A DNA stretch of 64,000 bases from Pascua guehoae (taxonomy: Eukaryota; Basidiomycota; Tremellomycetes; Trichosporonales; Trichosporonaceae). Numbering within the stretch: position 1 is the stretch's first letter; every line of letters starts with the position of its first letter. The notes below the pieces were generated by a model. That model saw nothing but the letters and a program-made list of their open reading frames with translations, did no database searches and had not been told where the DNA came from. The translations under genes and the position numbers were made by a program. This document shows positions 1 through 8,746 of the stretch, one piece after another. The stretch is taken from contig BCJX01000001.1 in assembly GCA_001600415.1 (NCBI GenBank), positions 1,281,723 through 1,345,722 on the forward strand, read 5' to 3'.

Positions 1-21
1 GGGGGGGGGGGAGGTACAGGG

Positions 22-147
22 GTGTCAAAAGGAACGAGTAATGGCGCAGGGTCAGACTGGCGGACTCTTGCAAGGTCTGCATGTCTGCAGCAGCTCTGCA
101 TCTGCCTGCCTCGGCATCCCTGCGCCTTACTCGTTCCTTTTTGACAC
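22..147. repeat. Inverted repeat at the 3' end of the F-box-like gene
   Basis: Bases 22-51 on the + strand are a near-perfect copy of the reverse complement of bases 118-147. The outer core GTGTCAAAAGGAACGAGTAA (22-41) returns inverted at 127-147 with one extra A, and GGCGCAGGG (43-51) pairs with CCCTGCGCC (118-126). The spacer is about 66 nt. The right arm contains the last seven codons and the stop of the − strand gene next door. The left arm therefore looks like the 3' tip of a second copy arriving from the other side, cut off by the window edge. An 11-G run occupies bases 1-11. Confidence 0.85.
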
Positions 148-1209
148 GCTCTGTAGATGGAGTCGGTAGTGGGCATGTGGCGCGGGCAGCAGATCCATTT
201 GTGCCCGAGGCGTAGACCCGAGTCGAGACCTGCTGGCTGCTGGGTAATGAAAGCTGGCATGCACACTGGGCGGGCGCCGAAAGGTATCAAAGACTGCCGA
301 AAGAGTGGCATGGTGGCAGCGAGCGTCGCAGTGTGGCGCAAGGTCCCCACCGTACGCCACCGTGGCAGTGTGGCGGTCCCCACCAACCCAATCACCGGTA
401 CTCACCAGTGGCATATCCCCGCCCCAGGGCCTGGGGAGCGGGAGAAAGTGGACGACGACGTGCGCGCCCTCTGGCGGGGGCGAGCGGAGTGCGAGCGCCT
501 GTGTATCGGCCGGCGCCCACGAGTCGAGCGCGAAGAAGAGGCGGAGGACGTGCGTGCGCGTCCCGCGGGGCGGGGGCGGGGGCGTGGCCATGGGGGGTAT
601 ATCTCGTAGTGGGCCGGTGTGGGGCGGTGTGAGGAAGGCGGTCTCGATGGAGCGCGGGGCGAATACCATCGGGAGCGACGAGGGCGTGACCCGGCGCACG
701 ACGCGGGCCCGCCCCACCGCCGCGGCTAGTTGGGGGTCGGCTTCGGCGAGGTGCGTCGTGGTCGCGTAGTCGACGATGCGGGTGTGGGCGGATATCTGCG
801 CGGCCCACGCGGCGCGCTCGGCGGCCGTCCCCTCCGACCAGCGGAGGGGGAGCGGGCCGTCGACCGCGCGCACGAGTAGTGGCACGCGGCCACCGCGCAG
901 GGCAGCGTCGTCAAACGCCCCGCTCGCGAGGGTTATGTGCGAGTAGAGCAGGGCGTCGGCGCGGCGCCGGTACAAAGTGCACGTCTGGCGGAAGGACCAG
1001 AGGACGGCGTGCGAGGCGTACCCCAGGATCGAGTCGATGAGGTGCGGATACATGGCGGCATGGAGCCAGGGTTTGGGCTGGGTCGGCATCGTTGGCGCCG
1101 AGGTCGACGTCGTCGGTGTTGGTGTTGGTGGCAGGGGACGTGGGCGGCGGTTACGCCTGGTGCGGCGTGCGCGGCGCGGCATCGTCACCGTGTACGGTAA
1201 AGTAGTCAT
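127..1209 (-). CDS. F-box-like orphan protein
   Basis: Single-exon gene encoding 360 aa. I chose the internal ATG at 1209 because the 22 upstream in-frame residues look like untranslated leader. The N-terminus is basic (Arg/Pro-rich, then a Thr/Pro linker). Around residues 48-90 there is a helical stretch of the type HLIDSILGYAS followed by a Leu/Arg-rich segment ending in ADALLYSHI, which resembles the F-box-like N-terminus of large lineage-specific families in tremellomycetous yeasts. The C-terminal half is Pro-rich with no catalytic motif I recognise. If the F-box reading is right it would be a substrate adaptor of an SCF ubiquitin ligase; that is inference. Its 3' end lies in an inverted repeat. 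Coding nature is supported by the long open frame and strong GC-ending codon use. Confidence 0.55.
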   Translation of the reverse strand: MTTLPYTVTMPRRARRTRRNRRPRPLPPTPTPTTSTSAPTMPTQPKPWLHAAMYPHLIDSILGYASHAVLWSFRQTCTLYRRRADALLYSHITLASGAFDDAALRGGRVPLLVRAVDGPLPLRWSEGTAAERAAWAAQISAHTRIVDYATTTHLAEADPQLAAAVGRARVVRRVTPSSLPMVFAPRSIETAFLTPPHTGPLRDIPPMATPPPPPRGTRTHVLRLFFALDSWAPADTQALALRSPPPEGAHVVVHFLPLPRPWGGDMPLVSTGDWVGGDRHTATVAYGGDLAPHCDARCHHATLSAVFDTFRRPPSVHASFHYPAASRSRLGSTPRAQMDLLPAPHAHYRLHLQSVSKRNE

Positions 1210-2399
1210 GATATGAACTCTGGTACTCTGGGATAAGGATGATAGCGGGGGCGAGGGCGACCCCCTAGCCCACACTTATAAACAAGATAGCGGCGGGACC
1301 GATCGCTCGCTCGCGCCGTCTCGGGCCTCGACGTAGCCGGACGTGCGCGCCAAGAAAGGTCCAAGAGCATTGAACATTGTCTGCGGAGCGGGCAATGACC
1401 CCCCGCACCCGCGCCCCCAAAACCAAAGCTAAATTCACGCAGCACAGGCTGGCAAAGTGGCGGGAAAATGCTCGTGGGTCGCGAGACTAGCCCTATAGTC
1501 CATATTGCTAGTTGCGCAAAGTGCACCAGAGGTCGGTGGGTCGTGTGGGTCCAACCCCCGCAACCCAACCTTGTCATTTAAAACAGGCTAACGCGTCGGA
1601 AAAGATCGACGTCGGGCCCGGTGGCCCGTGCCGTGGCCCGGTTTTGCCGGGACTCGGCGCGACCTGGACACCAGACCAGGGGGTGATCGGCGTGCCGTAC
1701 AATGCGTGACCCGTGACGAGAGCTTGCGGGGGGACATGGGCACAAGGGGACAAGGTTTCAGATAGAGCCTAAACGCTCAAGAGATAAGTGGCACTTTGCC
1801 GTGGGTCAGAGCACACGCAATACCACTGATATTTGTCCATTCCCCAGCCTCTGTTCGCATGTTGGTCGCCTCGCTTCTCGCTTCACTAGGAGCGCTAAAA
1901 CGATTTAGCACGAGGCCGATGATCACCGTAGTTCACAAGCACGGTTTGGTGTCATGCTCGCCCTAGTGCACGGGCTAGCCTCACTTCGTTCGGCGAATCG
2001 CACCACGACGTCACCGCCGCGCACCACCCTCAAACACCGGCCATGGTGCAGCCCCTCGTACGTTCGGCGATGGGATACATGACCAGCGCCTTACTAGTGG
2101 ATACCGTCAGAATGTACGACTTGGTTTTCTATTGCCAAGCATCGCCACCGTGCTCTCATCCCCTCTGCACGCACGTCACGTACTGCCCACGCTGTGCGCT
2201 CGAGTACCGCTATCGTGTGATCGGTGTTGTGGTGTTTTGCTGCCCATATTGTGCATCCCGTTCATACTACTGGTGACATTCCATGGCAGAGTCGTAGAAT
2301 GCAGAGGACAGGGGGGTCGTGGCGGGCACGCTTCTAGCAACACTTGCTCTCTGGAACCCGAAGAGTGGCCTTGGAATCGGTCATGATCTTGGTTCCACT
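1210..2399. other. Intergenic region, no convincing gene
   Basis: About 1.2 kb with no frame showing codon bias or a known family. It presumably holds the promoter of the − strand F-box-like gene. A 77-codon + strand open frame at 2043-2276 is Cys-rich but has no other coding support. Confidence 0.6.
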
Positions 2400-2799
2400 G
2401 CCGTGCCAGACGTTACACGCATGATTATAAGATGCGGGGGTCACGACTGCCACAGGAAGGGCTGAGTGCCACGCCACAACGAAACGAGGAACCATACTGC
2501 CTCCGCGTACTGGACTTTGCACCATGCCTACCTGCTACTGTGCAACTCCTGTGGGATTTCTCATGGAGCTTGCATAAAAGCGGCCATATAGTACTGTTGT
2601 ACAAAGGAATCGTGGCATGCAAGCATGCAGCCTCGGGAAGGGTGGCCGTGCAATCGAAGGGGATCCACGGCCCTGCATTCGGCTCCCAAACTTGAGGCCT
2701 TCGTCTTGCGTGCGGGGGCGATGGGAGGCGGCTTGCCGACGATGTGCCTGCCGAGTTTGGAGGCTGATTCCCAGCGCGCTGCCAAGAATACTGAGGTCC

Positions 2800-2915
2800 A
2801 CGGACTCAAGGACGACATCGAGGACCTAAACGAGGACCTCGCTGCGAGCGACGAGAACCTAGCCGCCCAGCAGGCAAAGGTCGAAGAGCTCAACGACCAG
2901 CTTATTGCGGAATTC
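2800..2915 (+). pseudogene. Inverted coiled-coil gene fragment 1
   Basis: Read on the + strand this block encodes a piece containing DDIEDLNEDLAASDENLA, almost the same as DIEDLNEDLTASNENLA in exon 4 of the intact gene, which lies on the − strand. It is therefore inverted relative to its source. It stops abruptly near the EcoRI-like GAATTC at about 2911, where a fragment in the opposite orientation begins. Confidence 0.8.
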
Positions 2916-2924
2916 GGTCTCTCA

Positions 2925-3415
2925 AGCTCCGCTTCGACATCGAGGCGGAGGTCGATCTCAACTTCGGCCTTGATATTGTCGCGGATGGTGGCTTCCCGCT
3001 CCCGATGTAGGGCCTTTTCACTTTCGTTTTCCTTCTGGAGGGCGCCGGCGGAGGTCGGCCTCAATCTCGCCCCTAATTCTTGTGGTTGATGGCTTCGCGC
3101 TCCTGATAGACAGCCTTCAGGGTGTCATTTTCTTTCTCAAGGGCGCCGGCGTAGGCCATCCAGGCGTCCAAAATGTCTTTGGCCTGTGGCGCGTTCGCGG
3201 CAATGAGGCCCGTGTCAATTGTTGGAGGGCGAAGGGGAGGCGAGCTGGCGCTCTTCAGGATGTTGAGAGGCTTGCAGCCTCCCAGCGGGACGGTGGCCTC
3301 GGCCTCCGCAACGTCGTCGTCGAGGTCCCAGGCGTCCCTGCTTGCCCTCGTCGAGCTGTCCCGGCAGTTCGCCAGGGAGCCTCCAGTGAAGCTGTCGATG
3401 GCGTCTCCTCATTTT
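2925..3415 (-). pseudogene. Two head-to-tail fragments matching exon 3 of the coiled-coil gene
   Basis: Bases 2925-3010 and then 3082-3415 both resemble the part of the intact gene at about 6340-6725, so the segment encoding the ENDGLKAVYREREALIRDK region occurs twice here. The second copy extends further and includes the equivalents of DVLDAWMTYAAAL, the LSIRKWGRL region and the CRDSWLEE region. Small indels break the frame. Both are in the same orientation as the intact gene. Confidence 0.8.
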
Positions 3416-3793
3416 CCTTCTTCGTTTTAAGCCCCGGTCGGGAGTGAGAACCCCACGTCTTGGACTGGGAGAGTGAGTGTGCGTTCCCATGTTACGCTAG
3501 TGCAGGCTACACTTACCTTGGGTGTTGACTGTCCCATCTGCGGAGCACCGCCACTGAGGGAGTTCATGTGGAGAGGGGAGGGGCGTTTGGGCGGTATGTT
3601 GGGCCAAGGAGGGGGTTACCCGGGTCAATGGGTCACCCCTGCTCAGCTGAACCACAGTCACCGAGCACGAAAAACGCTCCTCCTTTTCCTTCTTCGTTTC
3701 AAGCCCCGGCCTCGGGAGTGAAAACCCCCATGTCTTTAGCTGGAAGAGTGAGTGTGCGTTCCCATGTTACGCTAGTGCAGGCTACACTCACCT
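3414..3793 (-). pseudogene. Tandem copies of an intron-spanning segment of the coiled-coil gene
   Basis: The block at 3414-3519 recurs at 3685-3793 with high identity, a spacing of about 272 bp. Each copy contains, on the − strand, the equivalent of intron 2 of the intact gene (7078-7129): the donor GTAAGTGTAGCCTGCAC (GTGAGTGTAG in the second copy) and the terminal CACTCTC-type tract. The sequence between the copies (3545-3660) matches the exon 2 3' part at about 7140-7215. The intron sequence is about as well preserved as the flanking exon sequence. Confidence 0.8.
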
Positions 3794-3799
3794 TCCTCG

Positions 3800-4008
3800 A
3801 TGTCCTTCAACCGTCGAAAGCACAAGGACGCGCAATTGTTGGCCGTGGGCGAGCCACGGAAGTACGAACGTGGTGCCCGCATCGCGGTTCAAGAAGAGCT
3901 CCGCGAAGCCGAATACCTCCTCGAAGCCGCGGAGAAGGACCGCAACATGTACCGGGACCAGGCTCGCGATCGTTTGCAGACGATCGACCGGAAGGGCGAT
4001 TATTGACC
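3800..4008 (+). pseudogene. Inverted coiled-coil gene fragment 2
   Basis: The + strand frame reads YERGARIAVQEELREAEY and then MYRDQARDRLQTIDR, matching the start of exon 4 of the intact gene (YERGARIAVQEELRDAEY and MYHDQARDRLQTIDRE). It is inverted relative to its source and ends with a stop shortly after the match. An upstream ATG at 3800 would give a 68-codon peptide, but there is no sign of a complete gene. Confidence 0.8.
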
Positions 4009-4070
4009 GTGCATTCGGCTTCCAAGCTTCCAGGAGGTCAGCCAGTCCACTTGCGACGTCGAGGTCGCGG

Positions 4071-4100
<30 letters not shown>
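4071..4100. repeat. Uninterrupted 30-A tract
   Basis: Thirty consecutive A residues directly follow the relic sequence ending GAGGTCGCGG. Such a tract can mark a retroposed 3' end, but the neighbouring relics keep an intron, so slippage-driven expansion is equally likely. Length is uncertain because homopolymers are error-prone in assemblies. Confidence 0.9.
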
Positions 4101-4101
<1 letters not shown>

Positions 4102-4559
4102 CGTGGTGAAGATATGTGCAAGGGGTGGGCGGAGCGAGGCTACCGAGGGGAGGGACCTTTCCCCTTGGCGCCCAAGGTTGTTGTTGAGGTCCTCGATATC
4201 GTCTTCGAGGCCGTCGAGATTTCATTCGTCTTGAACGAGGAAGGTTGGGCGATCTTGACCTTGAGGCCCGTGATCTCGTTCTTGGCCTTGTCGAGATCGT
4301 TCTCGAGTGGAGCTCCGTTGAGCCACCTCGCGCGAAGAGTTTCCCCTGAATGTGGGACACCTTCTCTTCGTCGTGGTAAAGGACGGGCCGTCGTCCATCA
4401 AGATATGAGCGAGGAGCTTGAGGCCCTTGTTCTCTCGTTCAAGAAGGGAGGCTAGGAGTCAGGAGACTTAACCAGGGCTACGCGAAAGCAAGGAGAGTGG
4501 AGGAGTGGGGAAGGAGGGAAAGACATGGAAGTTCGGAAAGGAAGGACTGGCGACTCACG

Positions 4560-5060
4560 AGTGATGTGGCGGACGGGGACGGGCTGATGAGGTGTTGATC
4601 GAGGAGATCCGTCCCCGTGCCTCCAACTCGTGGTTGGGGAAGGAAGAGGAGATTGAAGGAAGAGGTGCTGGAAGGAGATTGAAGGAAGAAGTGCTTGAAG
4701 GAAATTGAAGGAAGATGGGGGTGAGGGATGGGTTGTTGAGGTGTGATCGAGGGGATCGGTCCCCGTGCCTCCAACTCGTGGTTGGGGAAGGAAGAGGAGA
4801 TTGAAGGAAGAGGTGCTGGAAGGAGGTTGAAGGAAGAAGCGCTTGAAGGAAATTGAAGGAAGATGGGGTGACGGATGAGGCGCTGGAGGAAGAAGAAGTG
4901 GGGAAGTCAAAGTGGGTGGACAAGAGGCGGGTGAAGGATGGGGTGGGTGAAGGAGGGGGTGGGTGACTAAGGAAGTGGGTGAACAAAGAAGTGGGTAAAT
5001 AAAGAAGGAGGTGAACAAGAAGAAGTGGGTGAATGAAGAAGTGGGTAAAGGAACAAAAGT
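4560..5060. repeat. Purine-rich tandem repeats (148-bp unit and GTGGGTGA-type satellite)
   Basis: A unit containing CCTCCAACTCGTGGTTGGGG and then several GATTGAAGGAAGA-like steps occurs at about 4589-4737 and again at about 4738-4872 (period 148 bp). From about 4905 to 5055 a shorter degenerate repeat of the form GAAGTGGGTGAACAAA follows. One strand is almost entirely purine. Open frames across it are Ser/Pro/Phe low-complexity products of the repeat. It separates the relic cluster from the 3' end of the intact coiled-coil gene. Confidence 0.85.
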
Positions 5061-5333
5061 GAGTTGCAGTTGCCAAGATTATAAGATGCAACCCAGGACC
5101 GTCCGCGACTGCCACCAGGCCACCAAGTTGGACGCGGAACCAAATTACCCCGTACCCCTGCTAGCATCTCCTGAATGGTTGCTTCATTATGCGTATGCAT
5201 AAGGAGGTGGTGTCTCGTATGTATGGTACAACATCGCATGCAAGGCATGCAGGGGCATCTCTTTCATAATGGGTACGCAACTCGGCGCCACCCGGACGTA
5301 AATGACTCATGAGGGACAGGCCGCAGCGGTCCC

Positions 5334-8121
5334 TCACAGACCGACCATGCCGGTCAAGGTGCTCCACGAGAGCATGGAGCGGGGGGAAGGTGGGGTTGAG
5401 GGCGAGTTTTCGTTGGTGGGGCTCGAGCTGGCGCCTCCGTGCGACGTTCCGGCGTTGTTGCTCTTCTCCTCGAGTGCGCCCGACGACGACGACTCTCCGT
5501 TCTTCTTCTTCTCCTCCAAAGCCTTCAGCTGGCGATGGAGGGGGAGCGTGCCAACCTTGGCGCGCTCACGGTCGAGCTGGGTGCGCAGCTGAGCGTCAGC
5601 AGATTGAACCAGGTCGACTCAATCAAGAGGAAAAATGAGAAATGCAGGAAGGGAAGGAACGAGACTCACGTGGGCTGCTTCCTGCTGCTTGAGCGACAGC
5701 GCCGCGTTCATGCGGCCCTGGTCAACCTTAAGCCTCGACACCTCCTTCTGGAGGCGAACAATCTTGTTGTCGCGGTGGTCATAGCTCTTGGCCACCTTGG
5801 GCGACGCCGCCGCTTCGTCCTCGAGGTCGGCAATCTTGATTTTCGCGCTCTCGAGAGCAACCTCGATGTTGGTCTTGACGAGCTGTGTCGCCACAAGCTC
5901 CGCCGCCAGGTCCGAAGACCTCTTCTTCTCCTCGTCGAGCTCAGTAGTCTTCGCACGGAGCTGGTTGTCGAGGTCTTCGACCTTCGCCTGCTCGGTGGCC
6001 AGGTTCTCGTTGCTGGCAGTGAGATCCTCGTTCAGATCCTCGATGTCGTACTGGAGGTCCTCAGTCTCTCCCTTGAGCTTCCAGTAGAGAGCGCGCTCCC
6101 GGTCGATCGTCTGCAGACGGTCGCGGGCCTGGTCGTGGTACATCACGACATTCCGCTCCGCGGCCTCGAGGCGGTATTCGGCATCGCGGAGCTCTTCTTG
6201 AACGGCGATGCGGGCACCACGTTCGTATTCTAGCTCGGCCGAGACGCGCGAGAGCTTCTCCTCCTAATAGTCAGTACATGCGGAAATAGAGTTGAACGTA
6301 CCTCTGCCTCAATCTTCCCCTGGAGATGGAAGCGGAATGCGGCCTCGAGCTCCGCTTCCACCTCGAGGCGGAGGTCGATCTCAACGTCGGCCTTGACCTT
6401 GTCGCGGATGAGGGCTTCCCGCTCCCGATAAACGGCCTTCAGGCCGTCGTTCTCCGCCTGAAGGGCGGCGGCGTACGTCATCCACGCGTCCAGGACGTCT
6501 TTGACCTGGGGCGCGTTTGTGGCAATCAATGAAGCGTCATATTCGGGAGGCGAGAGTCGACCCCACTTCCTGATGCTGAGAGGCTTACAGCCTCCCCGCG
6601 GGACGGCAGCCTCGGCTTCGGCAACGTCGTGGTCGAGGTCCCAGAGGTCACTGGGTGCCCTCATCTCCTCGAGCCAGCTGTCCCGGCAGCTGGCCAGGGA
6701 ACCTCCGTCGAAGCTGTCAACGGCATCCGACACGGGGCCGGACATGTTGGACCAGTCGTCCTCCGTGGGACGAGTCGCAAGGACGTTCTTGTTCTTGTTT
6801 GTCACGGCCAGTTTCTCGTCCTCCGTCATGGAGCTCTCGAGCTCCTCGTAGGCCACAGAGGGCGGGCCTTGGAGCATAGCGGCTTCCTCAGCCTGGGGGC
6901 TGGGGTTCGATGCGGCACGCTGCTCAAGGCGCACCGTGGACCCAAATGAGTCGGGAGCGAGAAGTTGACCTTCGCCCGTTTCGCCAGAGACCTCCATCTC
7001 TTCATCGGAAGCCAACGAAGCCTCGTACTGGGGCAGGCGACTGACCACGCGGTGGTGAGTTGTTTCGTTCCAGTGAACTGAGAGAGTGAGTGCATGTTCC
7101 AAAATGACGCTCGTGCAGGCTACACTTACCTTGTGCACTGGCGGAGTTGTTGTGGAGAGGGGATGGGCGCTTGGGGCGGTACGTGGATCCGAGGAGGGGG
7201 TTACCCTGGTCCATGGGGCGCTCCTTGCCCTTGCCATTGCCGTTGTCGACGCGGACGACGGTGTCCCTCGTGGGGATGGGGGTGGGGGGCTTAATGACGC
7301 CCGGGAGGGGGGGCTCGCCGGGGGCGGCTACTTTGGCAGGGGTCGGCTCGACCCAAGTCGCGCGACCTTCGTCTGTGAGGTCGCAAAAGCCACGGTACTT
7401 AGATTCCGGGAGCGGGTCGCTGCCGCTTACAAACGACGATGCGGCTGACCAGCGGCGCATCTGCGGGGTCGGAGCCGAGCGAGGGGAGCTATAAGAGTAG
7501 GAGTTGCGCTTAAGGGGCGACTCAGTTTGGATCACAAGGGGGACCTTGTTTGCCTTGGGCGGCGACCTGCGCGACGGGAGGCAAAAGAGCATGTCGTCTG
7601 TTCCGTCCTGGGGTAAAAGGTCGAGTTGGAGAGAGTTGGAGGATGAGTGGGAGGTCGATGGGCTCAGTGGAGCCAGTGAGAAGTTGTCGAAAGGGTGGGA
7701 GTTGTTGGCGATGAGCCCCGATTCGGCGAGGGAGTCTAGCTCGGCAATGTTGCCACGCGCACCACGCTTGTGCCAATTGAAGCTGTTACCGCTGCGCTCT
7801 GCGCTAGACGGTGCCAGGGTGCTGGCTGCGTGGTTTGAAAAGTCGTAGGGGCCTTGGAGTCAGAAATGAGAGAAGACAACGTGATGGGGGAGGGAAAAGC
7901 GATGGCGAGCGAGATCTAAACACCACCACATCGTTGCCACTCGCCACTCGCCACCCGTTCGCCACCCCCCATCTCTCGCACTTACGGGCAGGATTGACCA
8001 GTTTGACTTGCTTGCGTCGATTACGAGGTGTGGATGAGCTGGAACGAGTACTCAAAGTAACAGAGGACGATGATTCCAGTATGGAAGGGGGTGGTGAGGA
8101 AGTGTGCGAAGAGAAAGTCAT
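5334..8121 (-). CDS. Coiled-coil protein, 827 aa, 5 exons
   Basis: Exons on the − strand: 8121-7986, 7852-7130, 7077-6302, 6263-5670 and 5588-5334. Phases agree throughout and give 828 codons including the stop. The N-terminal half is low complexity and Ser/Pro-rich with an acidic region. From about residue 500 (ALQAENDGLKAVYREREALIRDK) to about residue 750 the protein is a heptad-rich coiled coil (REALIRDKVKADVEIDLRLE, then DIEDLNEDLTASNENLA, then VRLQKEVSRLKVDQGRMN). The C-terminus is Ser-rich and ends TGMVGL. No enzymatic motif is visible, so a scaffold or cytoskeletal role is only a guess. Decayed copies of its exons, one intron and its 3' flank lie just downstream at 2.4-4.5 kb, so this locus has duplicated repeatedly. 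I do not recognise a named family. Confidence 0.75.
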
Positions 8122-8746
8122 TCTGGGGGGCGATGCACGCTAAATAGCGCTCCACTGGGTGAGTGTCTCAGATGGGGGGGTGGGGTGGGGTGGTTGGGTG
8201 GTTGGGTGGTGAACCTTGGGTGCGGAGCGGTGGTTGAGGGTTGACGGATGCGTCTGCGAGTCTAGTGATATACGGACTCACTCCCGCATGCGGCGACGGA
8301 CCTCTGACTTTTGTTTACATTGACCGCATCCGGAAATGGTGGCGCTGTCCAGGGTCCAAAATCAAATGACGTGTATTAATGTCTCAGAGCTTTCACTTTC
8401 AAAATTTTCACCCATTCCAAATGCTATGAGCATGCAAAAGGAGCGTCATAGGTAGCGATGAAAGGGGTAAAGATGTGCTGTGCAGTTTCTGTGATGCATT
8501 GAGTTGTTGATAGAGAGTTCTCGAGTCAAGAGTGAGAATGGAGACGCCGTAGTGTAGTGTGACAGACAAAATCAGTCGCGTCGTTTGTGATACGGACGAT
8601 GCCGTGAGGGCCTGACATGGCAGGCGCTTCTATGACGCACGATGCGGGCAATCACGGATGGTTCTCAGCAGTGTGGCCCAGCATGCAGCAAAGCAGCAGT
8701 TGTCAAGCGTCTACAATCAACGCAACACTGTCGCGCACGCACAAAC
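8122..8746. other. Divergent intergenic region
   Basis: About 625 bp between the coiled-coil gene and the She4-like gene. It contains a G/T-rich tract (GGTTGGGTGGTTGGGTGG type) near 8175-8215 and an otherwise AT-richer stretch near 8340-8560. No gene or RNA is recognised. It must hold both promoters. Confidence 0.6.

Larger units (their letters stand above)
2400..4450. pseudogene. Rearranged relic cluster of the adjacent coiled-coil gene
   Basis: This 2-kb stretch is a mosaic of blocks resembling pieces of the intact gene at 5334-8121 and its 3' flank. Blocks seen: 2428-2640 (3'-flank-like, sharing GATTATAAGATGC and a CATGCA-rich segment with 5077-5260); 2800-2915 (+); 2925-3010 (−); 3082-3415 (−); 3430-3660 (−, including an intron copy); 3690-3793 (−, second intron copy); 3800-4008 (+); 4150-4310 and 4330-4450 (−, frame-broken). 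Orientation alternates and frames are interrupted by shifts and stops, so no long protein can be made. Retention of the intron argues for DNA-level duplication rather than retroposition. Neutral decay is the simplest reading; a transcribed RNA role cannot be excluded from sequence. Confidence 0.8.

Noticed and set aside
2043..2276. A 77-codon + strand frame with nine cysteines
   Set aside because: No conserved spacing, no flanking splice pattern, weak start context. Kept only as a remark in the intergenic entry.
4452..5115. Overlapping Ser/Phe/Pro-rich open frames
   Set aside because: Products of the purine-rich tandem repeats; the same peptide recurs with the repeat period in several frames.
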